Positions 23,590-33,665 of a stretch of 64,000 bases of DNA are shown here, one piece after another. Numbering within the stretch: position 1 is the stretch's first letter; every line of letters begins with the position of its first letter. Below the pieces are notes generated by a model. That model saw nothing but the letters and a program-made list of their open reading frames with translations, searched no databases and had not been told where the DNA came from. This DNA comes from Pseudogymnoascus destructans (taxonomy: Eukaryota; Ascomycota; Leotiomycetes; Thelebolales; Thelebolaceae), in assembly GCF_001641265.1 (NCBI RefSeq), contig NW_020167526.1, forward strand, positions 558,001 through 622,000, given 5' to 3'. The translations under genes were made by a program, and so were the position numbers.

Positions 23590-26500
23590 TTGAAACCTAT
23601 AGAAACCCGTACGGACCTAATACCCCTCCTAGGAGTCGAAAAAACCATCATTATGGCGACCCTACAGAAGGCGGGGGTGGTCCTCACAAGCCCTAGAAAC
23701 TGGGACGAGTGGATAGAGACTATCAAAACTGCTTCAATGAAGGCAGGAGTATGGGGGTATATCGATCCATCAATCGAGGACCCTCCTACACTCCTACAGC
23801 CCGTTCGACCTATTCCTGAGTTCGTACGGAGTGCCACGCAAGCTGGTGGTGGTGTTACTGCTCAAACAAGACCTGGAGTGTCAACAAGAGCTTCAGGTAG
23901 CCAGACCATCCAACCTTCAGTAGAAGGCCAACAGCAATTAACGCCAATTACGTACGCATCTCTTACAGAAGATCAGAAGGAATAGCTTCGAAACCTACAA
24001 GCTGATTTCCAATATGAGCGCAAGGTGTGGGAAAAGCAGGAGGAAGCAATTCAGGGGCTTCGCTCTAAGATCCAAGAAACCATCAAACGCGACTTCCTAC
24101 CCTATACCTACAATTGCGATACTCCGTACGATATGCTTAGAAAGCTACGAGACTGATTCGCACCTACTCAAAGAGCTAGAATCGGAGAATGGAGACTAGA
24201 ATGGCAAAAGGCTGCTAAAATGCAAAGAGGCAAGGACCTTGAAGACTGGCTCCTAAACTGGGAGAATCTATACACTCAAGGCCATACGTTACAGGCAACA
24301 GAGGTTATCGACCCTCACGACGCTATCTATACCTTCCTTGATGCAATAGGACCTTGCGAATTCTGAGGATCATGGAAACACAAGCTAGAGAAGCAGACAA
24401 AGTCGTACGAATTTGAGGAGGTCCTACGACAGTATAGAACCAACCGTAGGCAAGAGAGATTCACCCAGAAACCTAGGGGGGAACATGGAGTTTTCGCACT
24501 ACAAGAGGATGACAATAGCGACCTACAGCCAACGCTCCAAGGCCGTACGAACAACCTACAACAAGGTCAGCAAGGTCAGAGAGGCAGAAAACAGAAAAAT
24601 CAGGCTCGACTAGACTGCCCTTGCGGAACAACACACAAGTGGTGGGACTGCCTCTATGTGATGAAGTCAAAGCGTACGGGGCAATGGCGCCCAAATAAAG
24701 AGATTGAAGCTAAAGTAGAGGCCTATATAAGTGACAAACCAGGATTCCAGTACGTTATCCAAAAGGCAGAAGAACAGAACAATTTCAACAACCCGAATGG
24801 AGTACAATCCCGTACGAATACAGATCCACCTATGTCTTTCACTACAGTCTTCCAAGTCTCCCAAGGACTAAAGCCGAAAACCTCAGCCTATGAGCTCTCT
24901 AAAAGCATAATTCTCGACTCTGGAGCTACAATTCACGTCTGCAACGACCGTACGAGGTTCTACAATATCCAAGAATGTCAAGATAATAGCTACCTCTTAG
25001 CTGGAGACCAAAGGGTGAAGATTGAAGTGTTTGGGTCTGTAGATATTACAGTCCAAAACGGGGAGGATAAGAAGTCTCTACGGACTATCACCCTTACAGA
25101 TACAGCTCTCGTTTCATCCTTCCACACTTCAGTCGCTTCTCTTAGACGATTCATCCAAAAGGGAGTTCATTGGAATACCGCCGCACAAGGACTTACGTAC
25201 GGAGATCAACCGTTCTGCAACACTCCAATGCTTCATGGACAATGGGTTCTTGAATACATCAAAAATGAGCCTACCCGAGCTGTTTATAGCACTCAGGATC
25301 AACAGGACAACATTGTCCTATCTTCGTACGGACCTCGTAAGGACCTAAAAGGCACTGCAAAGGAATGGCATAACCGCATGGGACACCTAAACCAAAACGC
25401 CATTAGAAAACTCCAAGAGAAGACCGCTGGAGTTATCGTCACAGACCTAGACTCGTACGATACTCAGTGCGAAGTATGCCAACTTATGCATGCTACAAGG
25501 CAGATTTCTAGAAGATCTACACCACGCTCAAAAGTGCCATATGAGAAGGTCCACCTTGACCTAATCCAAATGCCAGAGGCGTACAATGGCAGCACACAAG
25601 CCTTACACTTCCTATGTGATAATTGCCGCATGAACCACGTCTATACTATTAAGGATAAAACACAAGGAATGCTCCTACAGACGATTAAGGACTTTGTGAG
25701 CTACGTACGGAGAAGATGGGGGTTCCAAATCTGCATATTCCACCTAGATGGTGAAGCCTCACTTGGAAATGAATGGGAGGGTTGGATTAAGGACGAAGGA
25801 TATAAAATCCACATCTCTCCACCCTATACAGCAGAGCCGAACGGAGGAATAGAGAGGTCAGGCCATACGATAATCACACGACCACGCGCACTTAAAGAAT
25901 CAGCCAACTTACCAGAAGGAATGTGGCCTGAGATTTTCAAAACAGCAGGGTACCTCATAAACCGCTCACCATCGTCAGTCATAAACGATGAGACCCCGTA
26001 CGGACTTCTACTCCAGTCCTTACCTACAGAGAGCCAAAAGCCAGAGCTACTTAAGCCATTACTCTCTCATATTCGCGCTTATGGCTGTAGAGCCTATGCC
26101 CTTATTCTAAACAAGCCAAAGCTTGAGAGGATACAGAGGAACGCCAAAATAGGCTACCTAGTTGGCTATAACTCTACAAACATATTCCACATTTGGGTTC
26201 CGCAACTTAAAAGGGTTATAGTTACAAGAGACGTTACCTTTGATGAGACAAAGGCTTATGACCCTTCGTACGAGGCTCAGCTTGTCCAAACAGAGCTCGA
26301 AAAGACAGTTCAGGTCATTGAAATACCAGATATTCAAGATCAAGAAGATGAGGAGTTTGAGGGGGAACAACAGCCTCAGAACGGGACAACAATTCCGTAC
26401 AAATCAGAGGCAACAAACACCTCCTCTCCTCAAGAAGAGCCGCCTACTCAGAAGGACCACGGAGCTACAGAGCTACAGGAACAACTTCAAACGCCTGAAA

Positions 26501-28203
26501 TGACACCGGAACGCCCTGAGGACACCGTATGAAGACACGACGTCTACCTAGCTACAATAGCAATACCAGAAGCAAAGCTAAGCTTACACCAAGCTTTCCT
26601 AGTAGGAACGGAGTTCAATCGACAGAGCATACACCGTACGGACCTACCAGCTGCTCCAAAGTTCTGGAATCAACTCCAAACTCATCCACATCGAATAGGA
26701 TTCCAAGCTGCAGCTGCAAAGGAAATAGGAGACCTTCGAAAGCAAGGAACGTTTACATCTGTCAACGACAGCTCCGTACGGAACTTTGTGATACCCCTTA
26801 TGTGGGTTTTCACATACAAATTCAATGACAATGGCTACCTTCTTAAATATAAGGCTAGACTTGTTGTAAGAGGCGACCTACAACGCTATTCTATCCATGA
26901 TGAGACGTACGCAGCTACGCTTGCTTCGAAAACCTTCCGAGCCTTAATGGCAATCACAGCCTACTTTGATTTGGATACACAACAATTAGATGCTATAAAC
27001 GCATTCACAAACAGCCGTATTGATGAGGAGGTCTACATACGGTGTGCAGACAGCTACCAGGAGCAAGGAAAATGCTGGAAACTTAACAGGGCACTCTATG
27101 GACTTCGAAGGTCCCCCTTACTCTGGTTTCAAGACTTCTCAGAGACACTCAAGGCTCTAGGCCTCGTACAGGTCCCAGAAGCACAGTGTCTCTTTGTATC
27201 TTCAAAGATTATTGTCTTCTTCTATGTTGACGATATTTGCATCCTTAGCCATCCTAGCCACAAAATGGAGGCAACACAGTTCCGTACGAGACTGATGGAA
27301 GCGTATGAGTTTCGAGAAATAGGAGAACTTCAATGGTTCTTAGGCATAAGAATTGTGAGGGACCGCACCCAGAAAACCCTATGGCTGTGCCAGGACTCCT
27401 ATATCGACAAGATCACAACTACGTATGGAGTAGCCTCTATTCGATCCACCCGAACGCCAATGGTTACAGACAACCTAACCCAATTTGACGGCCAGGCAGA
27501 TAAGCAACAAATCCATCTTTACCAACAGAAAGTAGGATCAGCAAACTACGCAGCAGTCGTAACGAGACCTGATATAGCCCGTACAACACAGAAACTATCT
27601 GAATTTCTCATCAATCCAGGCCCAGACCACATGGCTGCAGTCGACAGACTTCTACTCTACCTTAAGGATACTAAGACCCTAGCTCTTCAGTTTGGACCTA
27701 ATATTCAAGAGGCTCGCTTTCAATGCTCTAGTGATGCTTCGTACGCAGACTGCGAATCAACAAGAAAGAGCACAGAGGGTTATTTGTTTACCTTATTTGG
27801 AGGGGCAATAGACTGGCGCTGCTCAAAGCAGAAGACTGTGTCAACCTCTACAACAGAGGCAGAGCTTCTAGCTTTGTCCCACAGTGCGAAACAGCTCTAT
27901 TGGTGGCAGCGTTTCTTCAACACAATCAAACTCGATCTAAACAAGCAATACTCACTTAATTGTGATAATTTGCAGACTGTACGGATCTTACTTATGGAGT
28001 CTCCAAAGCTAGTTACAAAGCTGAAGCATATTGACATCCACTCACATTGGTTAAGACAGGAGGTTGAGCAGCATAACCTCGACATTAAGTGGATAGCTAC
28101 GTACGAGATGCCAGCAGACGGCTTTACTAAGGCCCTACCCCATCAGAAGCACAAGGAGTTCATTAAACATTTGAACCTTGTAGACATAAAGCATCTCCTA
28201 TAG
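23590..28203 (+). pseudogene. Copia gag-pol polyprotein with premature stops
   Basis: Gag spans 23590 to about 24660 and ends with a CxCx3Hx4C knuckle (CPCGTTHKWWDC), a variant known from fungal Copia. Protease has LDSGATIHVC near 24918. Integrase shows the HHCC domain (HNRMGHLNQN ... CEVCQLMH) and core residues in VHLDLIQ, FHLDGEASLG and EPNGGIERSG. Reverse transcriptase begins near 26790, with ALYGLRRSPLLWFQ and FFYVDDICIL (YVDD). RNase H carries CSSDASYADC and STTEAELLALS. The frame is otherwise continuous, but is closed by TAG at 23983 and TGAs near 24154, 24364 and 26530; each can be explained by a C-to-T change (CAG to TAG, CGA to TGA). The reading is intact from 26533 to TAG 28201-28203. 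Confidence 0.93.
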
Positions 28204-29370
28204 GAGTGCATACATACAACACAATCCCGTACGAAGCACTGGCTACCTTTGTACTATGGAAAGCAGCCCCCTAGACCAAAGAGTCTAGTCTTCTACTTCA
28301 CTAACTGAAAAGTGAGGCAAGACAAGAATAGCTAATGGATGAGTTCCATACGGAGGTAGAACTCTCAAAAGCACCAAAGCCGCCTACAATTACACCTAGT
28401 TTTACTATGCGTTCTTATTTCAACTTTCCCAATGGAATACCTTGGGAAATAATAAACATACACTCATTTGGAAGACTACACAACTCCGTACGACATAGAT
28501 GCAATATATGCATGGAGATTTCACATTCATTTTTTTTTTCGAAATTCCAAACCCATTTCAACAAAGGGGGGAAGGCAGACAAGAGCAGGAGAAATCCCTG
28601 ACTTTTACTATACAAAAACAGGAGAATCACCCATTTTCCCACACTCACAACTACGTACGGACCTGTCACATTAAAATTGCAGAGAAATCCACTGTCATTT
28701 AGGCCTCATTCACAACTGAGAGCACCAGAACCCGAGAGCACCAGAACACCGAGAGCACCAGAACACTGAGAGCACTAGAAGTGAGGCGTACGGAGATTAC
28801 CCACGAAGCTGAGCAGCAGCTTCTTCATCAATAGCTTTCTGTCGGGCGAAGGCACGGGTGCCAGATCTTTTCCCAGCTTTGGGAGATGGCGGAGGTGGTG
28901 GCGTGGCAGGTCTCCAAGTTTTCTTGTGGCCTACTATGTGTTAGTGTCGTACGCAGCATAGGAATCAACAGAAAGGTACAAACTTACTCAAGGAACAAGC
29001 AGCTGACTTGTGCTTCATTGCACAGTTACCACAGGCTCCTTCCTGCAGCTCGCCATAGTGATGGCAGGCAGAGAAGAAGGGACGAGCCCGAGCACTGCCC
29101 CGATCGTGTACACACTGGTCACAGCCAGCATCCATGTCTCCTACAGCCTGGATGTACCAAGCCGTTGTCTGTTGTGGGTGGTCAGACTCCACCACACCAG
29201 CAACACCGTACGGACGGGCCAATTCCACGCCAACCACAATTGGGGGTAGGGATGGTATTTTGACCCTCTCATACTCCGGCAAGTCATCATGGAGGTCAGC
29301 CCTGATCTCAACCAGAGCCATGTCTTGAGGCTTGATTTCACCAATAAACAGTCATTGTGAGTCACGTACG
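23608..29370. repeat. Dispersed CGTACG palindrome array
   Basis: Exact CGTACG starts at 23608, 23823, 23951, 24125, 24404, 24544, 24673, 24811, 24949, 25196, 25325, 25454, 25704, 25997, 26267, 26635, 26775, 26906, 27283, 27740, 28100, 28228, 28487, 28654, 28787, 28948, 29207 and 29365. Eleven of the 27 gaps are 128-140 bp and six more are 247-279 bp. Single-transition derivatives sit in many of the long gaps: CGTACA at 25580, 26396, 27165, 27580; CATACG at 24283, 25864, 27036, 28347; CGTATG at 26526, 27422; TGTACG at 27978. The sites fall in all three codon phases and in non-coding DNA, so protein constraint does not explain them. Confidence 0.9.
28720..28786 (+). repeat. Short tandem repeat, ~15-17 bp unit
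   Basis: Four to five imperfect copies of gagagcaccagaaca lie between pol and the antisense gene. The unit has no palindrome and no spacer, so it is a minisatellite within the element. Confidence 0.7.
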
Positions 29371-29462
29371 GAGCTGTGCGAGAGTGGAAAGTTGGTGCTT
29401 GGTAGTGGCGGGGGTGGGGGTAGAAAAAGGTTGTTGGCCCAGAACTCCAAATTCAGACCCAT
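28797..29462 (-). CDS. Antisense DUF3716-like cysteine-rich protein in Copia
   Basis: A two-exon gene lies on the strand opposite gag-pol. Exon 1 ends at 28988; the 54 bp intron (28987-28934) has GTAAGT and TAG ends; exon 2 runs 28933-28797. Exon 1 encodes a proline-rich start, then DMDAGCDQCVHDRG, FFSACHH and EGACGNCAMKHKSAACSL. The Cx2C ... C ... Cx2C ... C spacing resembles fungal DUF3716 (my recognition, unsearched). Exon 2 adds a Pro-rich linker and a basic/alanine helix (RAFARQKAIDEEAAAQLRG) to TAA. One in-frame TGA at about 29352 divides exon 1 and could be a decayed CGA. The start is uncertain: the ATG at 29462 lies in a decayed CGTACG site. No function can be assigned; nucleic-acid binding is plausible. 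Confidence 0.62.
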
Positions 29463-29521
29463 ACGGATTTGCCTGCGAGCCTTCCTACTTAGTATGCGGT
29501 ACTGGGATACATGGGGGGGTG

Positions 29522-29610
29522 TGTTGTAATATGTCACATGATCTCAGCACCACTTCCCCGCAATTTCAGGCAGCAATAGATAGACAGAACAACACGCATA
29601 TTACTCGACA
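29522..29610 (+). repeat. Copia 3' LTR (89 bp)
   Basis: Same length as the 5' LTR, one mismatch (ACTCGACA instead of ACTCAACA at the end). It is preceded by a G-rich polypurine-like tract and followed by the GAGAT duplication. Confidence 0.93.
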
Positions 29611-29615
29611 GAGAT

Positions 29616-30470
29616 CGTAGCATAGATCCTATAGATAGAGATTCGAGAGAACGCCCTTATGGCTTCTCTCATCAACAAGATCATCGATCATCAGAATATC
29701 AAGGATTACGATTACTCCCTACAGCTGTTACGACGGAACAAGAAGGCTGGCCAACTACAGGACAGGAAGGAGGGAGGTCGCATGAGACCGGCCCTGGTAC
29801 CTGGAGGGGCAGCGGGGAATAGTAGTTCCGAAAGTATCACGTGACGGACTCGCAGGATGATGAGAAGAGTCCTAAGAGTCCAGGACTCCGAGGACTCGAG
29901 TGAGTTCCCAGGAGTCCACTAGGCACGTGATGGACTCGCAGGATGATGAGAAGAGTCCTAAGAGTCCAGGACTCCGAGGACTCGAGTGAGTTCCCAAGAG
30001 TCCACTAGGCACGACGCCACTATATAAGTAGATAGTATTTCCTTAGATAGGAGCCGTGCTCAACTCAATACAGTATTTGTTATATACTAGTAACGTGTTA
30101 CTTGAAGCCTTTATGTCTGATCCCCTGCCTCCTCTGATAAGTAAACCTTTACGCAAGAGAACCTCTGTGTCTTCTATCGTTTAGAAGTCAGCGTTACAAC
30201 AGCCCCATTGTAGTACTAAGCTTCCTACACCTCCACAGGTTATGAGCCCGGAGCAACTACCACATCAACTGTAAGATCGTTCTCCTCATCGTTCGTTCCA
30301 ATCCTCGGAGATCTCAGAGTTGAGTCTCGCGAGCCCCATCAGTGCCTTCGACGCGTCGCTCTAGTCGAGCAGTTCGAAGAGTTCACTATTTTCAAGGTCC
30401 CTGATATCGAAGCTTCAAAGTTGAGCTCAATAGTCAGATTTCACCTATGTTGTCACGAAATCTATACTGT
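29616..30470 (+). mobile_element. Older Copia remnant (LTR end, PBS, 5' leader)
   Basis: After the young Copia, the host sequence continues (cgtagcatagatcc ...), is interrupted by solo LTR A at 29726-30198, resumes to ...cctccaca at 30237, and is followed at once by ggttatgagcccggagcaac, a second initiator tRNA-Met primer site. This is the 3' end of an older Copia LTR plus its leader. Its 5' part should lie in 23190-23468. The internal region stops near 30470, where the inverted repeat begins. No intact ORF remains. Confidence 0.6.
29726..30198 (+). repeat. Solo LTR, family A copy 2 (473 bp)
   Basis: Same TGTTACGACGG to AGCGTTACA sequence as copy 1, with the perfect duplication ACAGC (29721-29725 and 30199-30203). 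It is inserted in the older Copia LTR. It has lost 3 bp of the 'cttcg' run seen near 2487 in copy 1. Confidence 0.93.
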
Positions 30471-31843
30471 CATACTGACATTCGTTGCAGTTTGCTATCA
30501 AACTCAAGAGCAAACTTAGAAATCTCCTCCTCAAACCTACAAGTCACTATACATATTTTGGCTTATCACACCAACAACAAGAGCAATACTACTCAATGAT
30601 TGCTACAACCCTCTATGATTCATTACACGTCATTGCTCCTTAGTTACTGGGCCAATATGACATAGCATATCTCTACAACCCTCTATGATTCATTACATGA
30701 CATCACTCCTTAGTTACTGGGCTAATACTACACATGATATATCTCTATCAACTAGAGGCCTAGGAACATGAACGATAGCTCCAAAAGCTTCTACAACCCT
30801 CTATGATTCATTACACGTCATCGCTCCTTAGTTACCCACAAGATTGGTTAAGTTATGACATAATTTGTCTATAGGGGTACTCTGACCTTGGACCTCCTTT
30901 CACTTCCTATAGGCTAGGAACCTAGGAGATGGATCTATGGGATTCTCTTACATCGACTACAGTTACCAAGCCTGGTTAGTCATGGACAGTCTTGGAAAAT
31001 GAGAGAACTACACTCCTTTAGCATAAATAGGATTGCCCTTTCCTTAAGAAAGGGAAAGCAGACAATACAGTAAATCGACTATCACATACTTCCACGTCTT
31101 TTCCAAGCTTCCAAGCATTGATCTTGTTACTCCTTGTTTCTGAAAAGTCAGTAAGGTGCTAACCTCTGACTTATCCCTGAGTTCTCAGACTCAACATTTG
31201 TTACAACTTGTCTAAACCACTCCACTACATCATACACCTGATTGCTGCATTGTGGAATAGTCTAAGCTACGACCCTTTGGCTCTGTTTCCTAAGACAGTG
31301 TGTTGTCTTAGTAAAATCATCCCTTCCTTGGGTGGCTAGATTCTCACATCTGGTGCACCCACCATTACACAATCAGGAATACAGTAATCTAAGGCGTTAG
31401 TTCCTAAGGTTGGTGTAATGGTGGGTGCACCATTACACCAACCTTAGGAACTAACTTAACCAATCTTGTGGGTAACTAAGGAGCGATGACGTGTAATGAA
31501 TCATAGAGGGTTGTAGAAGCTTTTGGGGCTATCGTTCATGTTCCTAGGCCTCTAGTTGATAGAGATATATCATGTGTAGTATTAGCCCAGTAACTAAGGA
31601 GTGATGTCATGTAATGAATCATAGAGGGTTGTAGAGATATGCTATGTGGTCATATTGGCCCAGTAACTAAGGAGCAATGACGTGTAATGAATCATAGAGG
31701 GTTGTAGCAATCATTGAGTAGTATTGCTCTTGTTGTTGGTGTGATAAGCCAAAATATGTATAGTGACTTGTAGGTTTGAGGAGGAGATTTCTAAGTTTGC
31801 TCTTGAGTTTGATAGCAAACTGAGTGCAACGAATGTTAGTATG
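30471..31843. repeat. Inverted repeat of Gypsy 3' sequence
   Basis: The left arm (about 30471-30852) and right arm (about 31445-31843) are near-perfect complements, including text found at the end of the Gypsy integrase frame. The ~600 bp spacer is the LTR-like part shared with 1-813. At the centre, ggtgcacccaccattaca (31352-31369) and its complement (31414-31431) form an additional 18 bp inverted pair 44 bp apart. Transcripts would fold into a hairpin several hundred bp long. The right arm is continuous with the Gypsy pol fragment. Confidence 0.8.
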
Positions 31844-32505
31844 ACAAAACTGTTGGCAGCAAACTCCGCCATGCACAAGTATGAAACCCAATTGTCTCGA
31901 AGATAGTTCACATGAGCTCGCAAGTAGCATTCAAGCTCTGCATTGAATCGCTCAGTCTGTCCATCTGTTTCTGGGTGGAAGGCAGTTGAAAGTTTGGCTG
32001 AAATTTTCCAAATTTTGCAGAGCAAACTCCAGACTTCTGCAATGAACTGAGGACCTCTGTCTGATATTATCGAGTTTGGTAGACCATGGTGCTTCCATAC
32101 ATGTCAAAGTAAGAGCTGTGCTGTAGCTTCTGCAGTAGTCCCTTCTTGCCCAGCGAAACATGGAATGAAATATCTTTCTTTCGTCAACCTGCATGCAACA
32201 ACCAAGATAGCATTGTTCCCTTCACAGAGTGGTAATCCTGTCACGAAATCCATTGATATATCCATCCATGGTCGACTGTCAATAGGGATTGGTTGTAGAA
32301 GTCCATTGTAGGCATCTCGAGATGGTTTCGATCTTCGACAACTATGGCAGTTTTTGACATATTGAATTATTGTTTTGTCCATGTTTGGCCAGTAATAGTG
32401 CTGTTTCATGACTCACAGCATCTTTCCAGCTCCTGGATGTCCCATAGAAGGTTGTTCATGAACTTCTCTCAACAAGTCCGCCTGAATGGTTTCTGGCACC
32501 CAACC

Positions 32506-32875
32506 TGTAAGGATGCCTGTCCCTCAGTGACGGAAGGGATCTGAGTTGGACAGGTTACAGTCACATGATGAGAGTTAAGGCAGGTTAGCCGAGTCGGACC
32601 CGTTTCGGGTACTTAAGGGGATTGACCCAACGGGGTCCCTCTCCCTCAGTGATGGAAGGGATCTGAGTCGGACAGGTTACGGTCACGTGGTGAGAGTGAA
32701 GGCAGGTTAGCTGAGTCGAACCCGTTTCGGGTACTTAAGGGGATTGACCCAACGGGATTCCTCTCCTCATCTTTTTTGTATCCTTCGTAGTAGACCTATA
32801 GAATAGCATCCGTCTAGCCTCTGACTCGCACTTCCATATGCTATTACTGTGAGCTGGGGGCCCTGTGTCCTTACA
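32506..32875 (+). repeat. Solo LTR, family B copy 2 (370 bp)
   Basis: TGTAAGGATGCC to GTGTCCTTACA, flanked by CAACC (32501-32505) and CAAAC (32876-32880), a duplication with one mismatch. It contains a ~120 bp internal tandem duplication (units starting at about 32521 and 32643, each beginning ccctcagtga(c/t)ggaagg) that copy 1 lacks in recognisable form. It sits inside the Gypsy integrase frame. Confidence 0.85.
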
Positions 32876-33190
32876 CAAACTCGATTTTGATATTCTAGCA
32901 TGCAGTTTTTGAGTTCGCAATAAGCCAATGCAACCTCTTTGCTTGTTCGATCACCATTCTCAAGCTTCTGTAGTGTAGCCTTGCAGAATTTGTCTTCCAG
33001 TTGAGACTTTTGGATTCTCTCAAGAATTGTCATTTCTCTGATATGAGTTTCCACTGGAGCTAGCTGAGCTGTTTGGCCTTGTTCTTTGAGTTTCTGAATG
33101 TCTGGATGTACCCTCAAAGGTGGTAGCAACACCTGAAGCTGTTGCTTTTGTCGATCATCCTCATCATTGCCTTCTGGTCTGTCACCAGGC

Positions 33191-33665
33191 TGTAACGCTG
33201 ACTTCTAAACGATAGAAGACACAGAGGTTCTCTTGCGTAAAGGTTTACTTATCAGAGGAGGCAGGGGATCAGACACAAAGGCTTCAAGTAACACGTTACT
33301 AGTATATAACAAATACTGTATTGAGTTGAGCACGAAGCTCCTATCTAAGGAAATACTATCTACTTATATAGTGGCGTCGTGCCTAGTGGACTCTTGGGAA
33401 CTCACTCGAGTCCTCGGAGTCCTGGACTCTTAGGACTCTTCTCATCATCCTGCGAGTCCGTCACGTGCCTAATGGACTCCTGGGAACTCACTCGAGTCCT
33501 CGGAGTCCTGGACTCTTAGGACTCTTCTCATCATCCTGCGAGTCCGTCACGTGATACTTTCGGAACTACTATTCCCCGCTGCCCCTCCAGGTACCAGGGC
33601 CGGTCTCATGCGACCTCCCTCCTTCCTGTCCTGTAGTTGGCCAGCCTTCTTGTTCCGTCGTAACA
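33191..33665 (-). repeat. Solo LTR, family A copy 3 (475 bp)
   Basis: Reverse-complement copy (TGTAACGCTGAC to CGTCGTAACA on plus) with the perfect duplication CAGGC (33186-33190 and 33666-33670). It interrupts the Gypsy pol just after RNase H (ADALTRRP). The apparent extra C-terminus of the RT frame (..[13 protein letters not shown]) is simply LTR sequence, and the same peptide appears at the other family A copies. Confidence 0.93.

Larger units (their letters stand above)
23469..29610 (+). mobile_element. Ty1/Copia retrotransposon, full length (6142 bp)
   Basis: Two 89 bp LTRs (23469-23557 and 29522-29610) differ at one base and are flanked by the perfect 5 bp duplication GAGAT (23464-23468 and 29611-29615). 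After the left LTR is a primer-binding site matching the anticodon-arm half of initiator tRNA-Met; before the right LTR is a G-rich tract (29513-29521). Gag-pol occupies 23590-28203 in Copia order (gag, PR, IN, RT, RNase H). The 1.3 kb between pol and the 3' LTR carries an antisense spliced gene. In-frame stops make this copy non-autonomous. CGTACG palindromes are distributed along the whole internal region. Confidence 0.95.

Noticed and set aside
23561..23593. ATG right after the Copia LTR (MSPEQL...) as gag start
   Set aside because: The ATG belongs to the tRNA primer-binding site and is followed by a stop within about 11 codons. The same MSPEQL text appears at 30241 for the same reason.
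28720..28786. Tandem gagagcacc units as a CRISPR-like array
   Set aside because: Units are contiguous without unique spacers, short and imperfect, and the genome is eukaryotic. It is a minisatellite.
31667..31930. [23 protein letters not shown]... as a separate gene
   Set aside because: It is the frameshifted tail of the Gypsy integrase running into inverted-repeat sequence.
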